Shown here one piece after another: positions 1-5,812 of a stretch of 11,868 nt of DNA. The notes under the pieces are model-generated. The model saw only the letters and a program-made list of their open reading frames with translations. It did not search any database and was not told the origin of the DNA. The stretch spans positions 1 through 11,868 of the forward strand of contig JAKIUV010000079.1 of assembly GCA_021647375.1 (NCBI GenBank). Reading direction: 5' to 3'. The DNA comes from Robiginitomaculum sp. GTDB taxonomy: Bacteria > Pseudomonadota > Alphaproteobacteria > Caulobacterales > Maricaulaceae. A program made the translations under genes and the position numbers. Within the stretch, counting starts at the first letter, position 1. The number at the start of each line of letters is the position of its first letter.

Positions 1-1
1 T

Positions 2-2545
2 ACACCAGCAAGCACAACGGAACGTGTTATCCCTGCGATTACCAAGCAGGTCAGCCGCCGTGTGGTCAAAACACCTGCCTCTACACAAGAACGTGTTATC
101 CCGGCAATCACCAAGCAGGAAACGCGTCGTGTCATCAAGACACCAGCGTCAACCGTTGAGCGGATTATCCCGGCTGTGACCAAGCAAGTGACGCGCCGTG
201 TTGTTAAAACTCCGGCAAGTACAACAGAGCGGGTTATTCCGGCAATCACTAAACAGGTAAGTCGCCGCGTCATCAAAGACGCTGCCCACACTGTTGAGCG
301 TGCTATCCCGGCAATTACCAAGCAGGTTAGCCGCCGTGTGGTCAAAACACCAGCGTCTACGCAAGAACGTGTCATTCCGGCAATCACTAAAATGGAAACA
401 CGCCGTGTTATTAAAGACGCAGCACACACCATTGAACGTGTTGTTCCGGCAATCACCAAGCAGGTAAGTCGTCGCGTGGTCAAAACGCCAGCTTCGGTAC
501 AAGAGCGTACTATTCCAGCTGTCACCAAACAGGTCAGCCGCCGTGTAGTCAAAACACCAGCGACTACTATTGAACGGGCTATCCCGGCGATTACCAAACA
601 GGTCAGCCGCCGTGTGGTCAAAACACCAGCCAGCACGACCGAGCGGGTTATTCCAGCAGTTACTAAAATGGAAAGCCGCCGGGTCATCAAAGACGCAGCC
701 CATACCATTGAGCGGGTCATACCGGCTATCACCAAACAGGTTAGCCGCCGCGTTGTTGCGACGCCAGCTTCCACAATCGAGAGAGCCATCCCGGCCATCA
801 CGAAAACGGAAACACGCCGCCGCATTAAAAACGCTGCTCACACAGTGGAACGTGTTGTTCCAGCCGTGACCCAGCAAGTGACGCGCCGCGTTGTCAAAAC
901 TCCGGCATCTGCGATTGAGCGGGCTATTCCAGCCATCACCAAAATGCGTTCACGCCGTGTTATCAAGGAAGCTGCACATACTATTGAACGTGTTGTCCCA
1001 GCTGTAACCCAGCAAGTGACGCGCCGTGTTGTTAAAACTCCGGCAAGTACAACAGAGCGGGTTATTCCGGCAATCACTAAAATGGTATCCCGCCGTGTTA
1101 TCAAAGATGCAGCGCACACTATTGAACGTGCTGTTCCTGCTATCACCAAACAGGTCAGCCGCCGTGTGGTCAAAACACCAGCGTCTACGCAAGAGCGTGT
1201 CATTCCGGCAATCACTAAAATGGAGACACGCCGGGTCATTAAGACACCAGCGTCAACTGTTGAACGTGTTATCCCGGCGATCACCAAACAGGTAAGTCGC
1301 CGTGTGGTCAAAACACCAGCATCGACCATGGAGCGTACAGTTCCGGCTATCACTAAAGTGGAAACACGCCGTGTCGTTAAGACACCAGCGTCAATCGTTG
1401 AGCGTGCTGTTCCTGCTATCACCAAACAGGTCAGCCGCCGTGTGGTCAAAACACCAGCGACTACGCAAGAACGTGTCATTCCGGCAATCACTAAAATGGA
1501 AACACGCCGTGTCATCAAAGATGCAGCGCACACAGTAGAACGCACTATTCCTGCTGTGACCAAGCAAGTGAGCCGACGTGTTGTGAAAACGCCAGCCTCT
1601 ACGTTTGAGCGAGTTATTCCAGCTATTACCAAGCAGGAAACTCGTCGTGTAGTGAAAACACCAGCATCTACGCAGGAGCGTATCATCCCGGCAGTGACCA
1701 CTACGGTTACCCGCCGCGTTGTTGATACTCCGGCAGCGACGCAGGAACGCACTATCCCAGCAATCACCAAGCAGGTCAGCCGCCGTGTTATTAAAGACCC
1801 AGCGCACACAGTTGAGCGCATTGTGCCAGCTGTGACCAAGCAAGTGAGCCGCCGTGTTGTCAAAACTCCGGCAAGCACTATGGAACGCACCATCCCGGCA
1901 ATCACGAAAACGCAAACTCGCCGTGTTGTTGAAACACCAGCGTCTACGTTTGAGAGAGCCGTACCGGCAATCACCAAACAGGTGACGCGTCAGGTTGTTA
2001 AAACCCCGGCGCGCACTGAAGAACGTGTCATTCCAGCGATCACCAAGCAGGTATCACGCCGTGTCATCAAAGACGCCGCACACACAGTCGAACGTGTGAT
2101 ACCAGCCGTGACCAAGCAAGTGACCCGCCGTGTGGTTGACACTCCAGCGTCTACGCAAGAACGGACTATCCCGGCTATCACCAAACAGGTTACACGCCGC
2201 GTAGTTCGCACACCTGCGACGACACAAGAGCGTGTAATCCCGGCAGTGACCAACCAGGTGACCCGCCGTGTTATCAAAACGCCTGCACGTACCGAGCAAC
2301 GTGTAATTCCTGCGATAACCAAACAGGTTACACGCCGTATCGTTCAGACGCCTGCTACGACAATGGAACGGACTATCCCGGCAGTGACCAAAACAGTTAC
2401 ACGCCGCGTGGTTGATGTTCCAGCCCGTACAGAACGCCGCGAGATCCCGGCTCGTTACGACACAGTCTCCGTACAGAGACTAGTTGAACCAGCACGGATT
2501 GAACGGATTGTTATTCCGGCTAAATTTGGCACAATTGAAAAACGT
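2..2545 (+). repeat. 69-bp in-frame tandem repeat array (about 37 units)
   Basis: A partial unit (2-61) is followed by units of exactly 69 bp starting at 62 + 69(n-1), without any indel through unit 36 (2477-2545). Units 1-34 are well conserved; 35 and 36 diverge while keeping the two PA dipeptides, and 2546-2614 is barely recognisable. The unit reads roughly VVKTPASTxER, VIPAITKQVS, RR. It carries about five Lys/Arg and one or two acidic residues, so the array is extremely basic. Codons vary among units much more than residues do, which points to selection on the protein. The length being a multiple of three explains the long stop-free shadow frames on the opposite strand. Confidence 0.97.
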
Positions 2546-3205
2546 GTTCAAACCACACCGGAAAAAGCTGAATGGCGTCAGGTTCTTTGTGAAGCTAACT
2601 CGAACGCTAGTGTTATCTCCGCTATCCAGACGGCTCTGCAAGAACGTGGTTACTACCGTGGTGCTATTGACGGCATTCTTGGCCAAGCAACCTACGCATC
2701 TGTCGAACAATTCCAAATCGCGCAAAGCCTGTCTACGGGTGGCCTGACATTGCGGACAGTTGATGCTCTGGGTGTTGACTGGCGTTCCATGGTCTCTGGT
2801 GGTGGGTATTCCATCAATAGCGGCCTAGGCTATGCAGTCGGTAGCATTGTAACTACCAGTACCGGAAGCTATACAATCGGTACCAATGGTCAGGTTCTGA
2901 ATGCAGCGGGTGAAGTCGTTGGACGCCTTGCAAGCAATGGCAGCATTGTTGGCAATAATGGTCAGGTTCTCGGCATGATTACTGGCGGCTCCACAACGAC
3001 AACCACTAGAACGATTACTGGTGGCGGTTCACAGTTTATCTCCGGTGCAAGTGGTGCTTCAAGCAGCAGCATGTCTCTGGGTAACCTCTCTGTTCGTGCA
3101 AACGGTCAGGTCGTGAACAGTGCAGGTGTTGTTCTCGGAACCGTAGATGCAAATGGTAACATTATTGATACGGCTGGTAAAATCATCGGTCGCGTCGGAA
3201 ACTAA
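2..3205 (+). CDS. Giant 23-residue-repeat peptidoglycan-binding protein (5' end outside window)
   Basis: The frame is open from base 2 to the TAA at 3203-3205. The GTG at 62 is only a repeat codon, so the true start and any signal peptide lie to the left. The visible 1067 residues contain at least 36 copies of a 23-residue repeat. A degenerate segment with the protein's only visible cysteine (WRQVLCEAN, about 2573-2599) follows. Next is a PG_binding_1-like domain at 2615-2776 (GYYRGAIDGILG...T...VEQFQ...LSTGGL), then a Gly/Ser/Thr-rich tail. The family is known for binding peptidoglycan non-covalently. I infer an envelope protein whose long basic arm spans the periplasm or binds an anionic polymer. 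Alphaproteobacterial proteins joining similar PA-rich repeats to this domain are familiar to me, but the copy number here seems high. Function is unproven. A terminator follows 19 bases after the stop. Confidence 0.85.
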   Translation, partial: TPASTTERVIPAITKQVSRRVVKTPASTQERVIPAITKQETRRVIKTPASTVERIIPAVTKQVTRRVVKTPASTTERVIPAITKQVSRRVIKDAAHTVERAIPAITKQVSRRVVKTPASTQERVIPAITKMETRRVIKDAAHTIERVVPAITKQVSRRVVKTPASVQERTIPAVTKQVSRRVVKTPATTIERAIPAITKQVSRRVVKTPASTTERVIPAVTKMESRRVIKDAAHTIERVIPAITKQVSRRVVATPASTIERAIPAITKTETRRRIKNAAHTVERVVPAVTQQVTRRVVKTPASAIERAIPAITKMRSRRVIKEAAHTIERVVPAVTQQVTRRVVKTPASTTERVIPAITKMVSRRVIKDAAHTIERAVPAITKQVSRRVVKTPASTQERVIPAITKMETRRVIKTPASTVERVIPAITKQVSRRVVKTPASTMERTVPAITKVETRRVVKTPASIVERAVPAITKQVSRRVVKTPATTQERVIPAITKMETRRVIKDAAHTVERTIPAVTKQVSRRVVKTPASTFERVIPAITKQETRRVVKTPASTQERIIPAVTTTVTRRVVDTPAATQERTIPAITKQVSRRVIKDPAHTVERIVPAVTKQVSRRVVKTPASTMERTIPAITKTQTRRVVETPASTFERAVPAITKQVTRQVVKTPARTEERVIPAITKQVSRRVIKDAAHTVERVIPAVTKQVTRRVVDTPASTQERTIPAITKQVTRRVVRTPATTQERVIPAVTNQVTRRVIKTPARTEQRVIPAITKQVTRRIVQTPATTMERTIPAVTKTVTRRVVDVPARTERREIPARYDTVSVQRLVEPARIERIVIPAKFGTIEKRVQTTPEKAEWRQVLCEANSNASVISAIQTALQERGYYRGAIDGILGQATYASVEQFQIAQSLSTGGLTLRTVDALGVDWRSMVSGGGYSINSGLGYAVGSIVTTSTGSYTIGTNGQVLNAAGEVVGRLASNGSIVGNNGQVLGMITGGSTTTTTRTITGGGSQFISGASGASSSSMSLGNLSVRANGQVVNSAGVVLGTVDANGNIIDTAGKIIGRVGN
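2615..2776 (+). other. PG_binding_1-like peptidoglycan-binding domain
   Basis: This 54-residue segment has the classical pattern of the three-helix peptidoglycan-binding fold. It shows AIQTAL early, then GYYRGAIDGILG, a T seven residues before the VEQFQ helix, and LSTGGLTLRTVDALG at the end. It is the only recognisable globular domain in the visible part of the protein. It lies after the basic repeat array and before the low-complexity tail. Confidence 0.85.
2882..3196 (+). repeat. Four short NG-type C-terminal repeats
   Basis: The tail contains four copies of a motif of about 16 residues: NG, x, V/I, V/L/I, three residues, G, x, two V/I/L, G, x, then V/L/I. Examples are NGQVLNAAGEVVGRL, NGQVVNSAGVVLGTV and NGNIIDTAGKIIGRV. 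The second copy (about 2933-2980) is less regular. Copies 1-2 and 3-4 are separated by a Thr/Ser/Gly-rich linker (about 2984-3076). The spacing of hydrophobic residues and glycines suggests beta-hairpin turns. I do not know a function. Confidence 0.7.
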
Positions 3206-3224
3206 AACCAGATACATTAATCTT

Positions 3225-3257
3225 AGACCCCGCGCTTCTGGCGCGGGGTCTTTTTTT
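3225..3257 (+). terminator. Rho-independent terminator after the repeat protein gene
   Basis: GACCCCGCGC (3226-3235) pairs perfectly with GCGCGGGGTC (3241-3250) around the loop TTCTG, and A3225 can pair with T3251. Seven T residues follow (3251-3257). It lies 20 bases after the stop codon and should isolate this gene from rplU. Confidence 0.95.
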
Positions 3258-3306
3258 AGGCAATATGTGGGCGAAATAAAACATCAGAGTTTAGTCGATT
3301 CATACG

Positions 3307-3334
3307 TTGACAGGCAAAGTTTTTTTCGTATATT
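3307..3334 (+). promoter_or_regulatory. Probable sigma70 promoter of rplU-rpmA
   Basis: A perfect -35 hexamer TTGACA (3307-3312) is followed after 16 bases by TATATT (3329-3334), five of six matches to the -10 consensus. Transcription would begin near 3341, giving a leader of about 110 nt. Its position between the preceding terminator and a ribosomal protein operon fits a strong growth-linked promoter. Confidence 0.75.
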
Positions 3335-3352
3335 TCGCGCTCTCTCTGGGCT

Positions 3353-3422
3353 AGGCTGATTTTAGCCTCGGAAAACCAATTTCAACAGCGGCTAAGGCAT
3401 TCAGAAACAGACGTTTCAGGCC
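3353..3422 (+). promoter_or_regulatory. Structured 5' leader of rplU (candidate)
   Basis: Two small stem-loops can form in the leader. AGGCT (3353-3357) pairs with AGCCT (3364-3368). GAAAC (3404-3408) pairs with GTTTC (3413-3417) around AGAC, with an outer GGC/GCC helix (3396-3398 with 3420-3422) across an internal loop. Ribosomal protein leaders often fold for autoregulation. I cannot match this one to a known class, and short stems can occur by chance. Confidence 0.35.
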
Positions 3423-3451
3423 AAGTTTCGCAGATACTTAAGGACGAAATT

Positions 3452-3766
3452 ATGTTCGCAGTCATCAAGACAGGCGGCAAACAATACAAAGTCGCTAAAG
3501 ACGACATCATTGTTATTGAGAAGCTGGACGCCGAAGCAGGCAAAAAAGTCACATTTGACGACGTACTCATGTGCGGTGAAGGTGCAGACGTATCCGTAGG
3601 CGCTCCGTCCATCAAAGGCGCAAGCGTTAGCGGTGAGGTCATCGAGCAACGCAAAGGCGACAAAGTCATTGTGTTCAAAAAGAAACGCCGTCAAAACTAC
3701 CGCCGTAAGAAAGGTCATCGTCAAAACGAGACCGTTGTAAAAATCACGGCAATCAAAGCTAAATAA
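3452..3766 (+). CDS. rplU: Large ribosomal subunit protein bL21
   Basis: This 104-residue protein is the usual length for bL21, a 23S rRNA-binding component of the 50S subunit. It begins MFAVIKTGGKQYKV, the standard N-terminus. It ends with the basic family signature around KKRRQNYRRKKGHRQNE, which contacts rRNA. The ATG at 3452 has a good ribosome binding site, AAGGA at 3440-3444. It is first in a two-gene unit with rpmA, 38 bases upstream of it, as in most bacteria. Expression is probably driven by the promoter at 3307-3334. Nothing is unusual in the protein. Confidence 0.98.
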   Translation: MFAVIKTGGKQYKVAKDDIIVIEKLDAEAGKKVTFDDVLMCGEGADVSVGAPSIKGASVSGEVIEQRKGDKVIVFKKKRRQNYRRKKGHRQNETVVKITAIKAK

Positions 3767-3771
3767 TAGAC

Positions 3772-3788
3772 TACCCGCTTTTCGGGTA
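3772..3788 (+). other. Small stem-loop between rplU and rpmA
   Basis: TACCCG (3772-3777) pairs with CGGGTA (3783-3788) around a five-base loop. No T-run follows, so it is unlikely to terminate. It might protect the rplU end or tune the L21:L27 ratio; that is inference. Confidence 0.45.
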
Positions 3789-3804
3789 AAATGGAGACTT
3801 TAAC

Positions 3805-4068
3805 ATGGCACATAAAAAAGCTGGTGGTTCATCGAATAACGGTCGCGATAGCGCAGGCCGTCGTCTAGGCGTCAAGAAATCTGGCGGACAAGCCGTTATT
3901 CCTGGCAACATCATCATCCGCCAACGCGGCACCAAATTCTTTCCAGGCGACAATGTCGGCATGGGAAAAGACCATACTCTCTTTGCCAAAACCGAAGGCC
4001 GCGTTGCATTTGTTACCAAACGCAACAAACGCACCTTTGTGTCTGTGCAGCCAGCAACGGCAAAATAG
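3805..4068 (+). CDS. rpmA: Large ribosomal subunit protein bL27
   Basis: The 87-residue product is bL27, whose N-terminus reaches the peptidyl transferase centre of the 50S subunit. It begins MAHKKAGGSSNNGRDS without the cleavable extension found in Firmicutes. It contains the family signature GNIIIRQRGTKFFPG. A GGAG ribosome binding site (3793-3796) lies eight bases before the ATG. It is cotranscribed with rplU, and the unit is closed by the structures at 4068-4152. Confidence 0.98.
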   Translation: MAHKKAGGSSNNGRDSAGRRLGVKKSGGQAVIPGNIIIRQRGTKFFPGDNVGMGKDHTLFAKTEGRVAFVTKRNKRTFVSVQPATAK

Positions 4069-4099
4069 GTGATATTGAGATCACCGCTTCTTGGTGATC
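4068..4099 (+). promoter_or_regulatory. Mutually exclusive hairpins after rpmA
   Basis: GGTGAT (4068-4073) can pair with ATCACC (4080-4085). The same ATCACC, within GATCACC (4079-4085), can instead pair with GGTGATC (4093-4099). Both helices are perfect and cannot form together. The first arm overlaps the last base of the rpmA stop codon. A further TCACC lies in the loop of the terminator at 4131-4135. Confidence 0.55.
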
Positions 4100-4121
4100 A
4101 CATAGCCTAAACGAATTTAGG

Positions 4122-4152
4122 GAAGATGGGTCACCGCCCATCTTCTTTTTTT
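4122..4152 (+). terminator. Rho-independent terminator between rpmA and the GNAT gene
   Basis: GAAGATGGG (4122-4130) pairs perfectly with CCCATCTTC (4137-4145) around TCACCG, followed by seven T residues (4146-4152). The next gene starts only 16 bases later, so the terminator may be partial and set how much transcription reaches obgE. Confidence 0.92.
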
Positions 4153-4168
4153 CGTTTGGGATTACAAA

Positions 4169-4717
4169 ATGCGAGACTTACTTCAAACACACAGATTAAC
4201 CCTCCGCCGGACACGGAATTCCGATGCGCAAACCATGGCCCGGCGGATTAACGACCCGGATATTCTACGGATGACAGCTACTCTGCCCCTGCCCTATTTT
4301 GGTTTGAGCGCAGAGTTTTGGCTCATGCGCTCATCTGCCGATTGGCGCCGTGGTCAATCATTCGCCTATGCAATCACCAAAACCGACGACAGCATGATGG
4401 GTGTGGTCGATCTGTTTAAGAATGACCAAGATGATTGGGAAATCGGTTATTGGCTCGCAAAAGAATTTTGGGGCAAAGGATATATGCCAGAAGCCGCAAA
4501 ATGCCTGCTCACGGAAGGGTTTCGCGCATTGGACGTCCCCTATATCGACGCGGGATATTTTGCGGATAACCCCGCATCAGGACGAGTGCTTGAAAAGCTA
4601 GGGTTTATTGATAAGAACGAACCAAGCCAGCTTTTTTCCGTGGCTCGCGGTGAAAAACATAACAGCATAGAGTATCGCCTACCCCGTAATACTGCGGCGC
4701 GTTGGTCGACGCTATAG
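4169..4717 (+). CDS. GNAT-family (RimJ/RimL-like) N-acetyltransferase
   Basis: The 182-residue protein has the Acetyltransf_3 layout: an N-terminal TxRLTLRR strand, EIGYWLAKEFWGKGYMPEA (about 91-109) with the acetyl-CoA-binding loop, and NPASGRVLEKLGF (134-146) at the end of the fold. Relatives acetylate protein N-termini or small molecules using acetyl-CoA; the substrate cannot be read from the sequence. A GNAT gene between rpmA and obgE is common in alphaproteobacteria, which suggests a link to ribosomes or translation (inference). The ATG at 4169 has only a weak ribosome binding site. The TAG stop overlaps the Shine-Dalgarno sequence of obgE. Confidence 0.9.
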   Translation: MRDLLQTHRLTLRRTRNSDAQTMARRINDPDILRMTATLPLPYFGLSAEFWLMRSSADWRRGQSFAYAITKTDDSMMGVVDLFKNDQDDWEIGYWLAKEFWGKGYMPEAAKCLLTEGFRALDVPYIDAGYFADNPASGRVLEKLGFIDKNEPSQLFSVARGEKHNSIEYRLPRNTAARWSTL

Positions 4718-4725
4718 GATAAGAC

Positions 4726-5811
4726 ATGAAATTTCTCGATCAGGCAAAAATCTATGTGCGTTCCGGCTTTGGCGGGGCGGGCAGCGTCAGTTTTCGCCGC
4801 GAAAAATCCATTGAATTTGGCGGGCCTAACGGCGGCGACGGCGGTAAGGGCGGCGATGTTTGGGCCGTGGCTAATCAAGACCTCAACACACTGATAGATT
4901 TTCGCTATCGACAACACTTCAAAGCCCCAACCGGACAACATGGCATGGGCCGCGACCGAACAGGCGCGGACGGCGAAGACACAATTATTGAACTGCCCAT
5001 CGGCACACAAATCTTCGACGAAACCGGAGAGCATTTGCTAGCCGACATGTTAGAACACGGCGAGAAAATGCTCTTGGCCAAAGGCGGCAATGGCGGCTGG
5101 GGCAATACCCGGTTCAAGTCCGCCACCAATAGAGCGCCGCGCCGCGCCAATCCGGGCGAGCCGGGCGAAGAATACCAGCTCTGGCTCAAACTAAAACTCA
5201 TCGCCGACGTGGGTCTGGTTGGCCTGCCCAATGCGGGTAAATCAACATTGCTATCCGCAGTGTCAGCGGCCAATCCCAAAACCGCTGATTACCCATTCAC
5301 CACCCTGCATCCCTCCCTTGGGGTTGTCGATATGGGGGCGAGCGAGCGTTTTGTCATGGCTGATCTCCCCGGTCTTATTGAAGGTGCAGCAGACGGTGCT
5401 GGCCTTGGTCATCAATTCCTCGGCCACGCAGAACGCTGTATGTCGATCATCCATTTGGTGGACGGCACGCAGGACAACCCCGGCGAAGCCTACACCACTA
5501 TCCGTAAAGAGCTGGAAGACTATGCCGATATTTTCAAAGACAAACCGGAAATTGTTGCGCTGAACAAATGCGACGCACTGGATGCAGAAACCATCAAAAT
5601 CCGTGCCGCAGAACTGGCCAAGGCGTGCGGCGCAAAGGTGTTTACAGTCTCTGGCGTGGCCGGGATTGATGTCAAGCCGCTCATGAGCGCCGCCTTTCAA
5701 CATGTGGAAGCACGCCGCAAGGCCGATAAAGAGGCACGCTTGGCCAGACTAAAAGCTGACGCCCGTAAACAAGCAGGGCTTGAACCGGAAACCGAGAAAT
5801 GGCGGCCTTAA
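4726..5811 (+). CDS. obgE: Obg GTPase, 50S subunit assembly factor
   Basis: The 361-residue protein has the Obg layout. The glycine-rich Obg fold (1-158) contains FGGAGSVSFRREK and GGPNGGDGGKGGDV. The G domain follows, with G1 GLPNAGKST (166-174), the switch region YPFTTLHP (189-196), G3 DLPG (213-216), G4 NKCD (280-283) and G5 near SG 309-310. The short charged C-terminal tail lacks the OCT domain of some Gram-positive Obg proteins. Obg binds the large ribosomal subunit during late assembly, fitting its place beside rplU and rpmA. AGGA (4716-4719) lies six bases before the ATG and overlaps the GNAT stop, implying coupled translation. The essential motifs are intact. Confidence 0.97.
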   Translation: MKFLDQAKIYVRSGFGGAGSVSFRREKSIEFGGPNGGDGGKGGDVWAVANQDLNTLIDFRYRQHFKAPTGQHGMGRDRTGADGEDTIIELPIGTQIFDETGEHLLADMLEHGEKMLLAKGGNGGWGNTRFKSATNRAPRRANPGEPGEEYQLWLKLKLIADVGLVGLPNAGKSTLLSAVSAANPKTADYPFTTLHPSLGVVDMGASERFVMADLPGLIEGAADGAGLGHQFLGHAERCMSIIHLVDGTQDNPGEAYTTIRKELEDYADIFKDKPEIVALNKCDALDAETIKIRAAELAKACGAKVFTVSGVAGIDVKPLMSAAFQHVEARRKADKEARLARLKADARKQAGLEPETEKWRP

Positions 5812-5812
5812 T

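Noticed and set aside
838..1977. Long minus-strand open frame of 379 codons (and similar ones at 149-877, 1391-1915 and 1990-2322)
   Set aside because: They mirror the 69-bp repeat. A repeat length divisible by three gives the same antisense codons in every unit, so one stop-free unit makes a long stop-free frame. The plus-strand frame has the recognisable domain and conserved residues.
2..2545. Tandem direct repeats considered as a CRISPR array
   Set aside because: There are no unique spacers of constant length between identical repeats; the units abut, diverge gradually and are translated in frame.
3147..3359. Plus-strand open frame of 70 codons
   Set aside because: It overlaps the end of the repeat protein, runs through the terminator and through the rplU promoter, and has no protein-like features.
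4540..5034. Minus-strand open frame of 164 codons across the GNAT/obgE junction
   Set aside because: It is antisense to two genes with clear motifs and has no recognisable domain.
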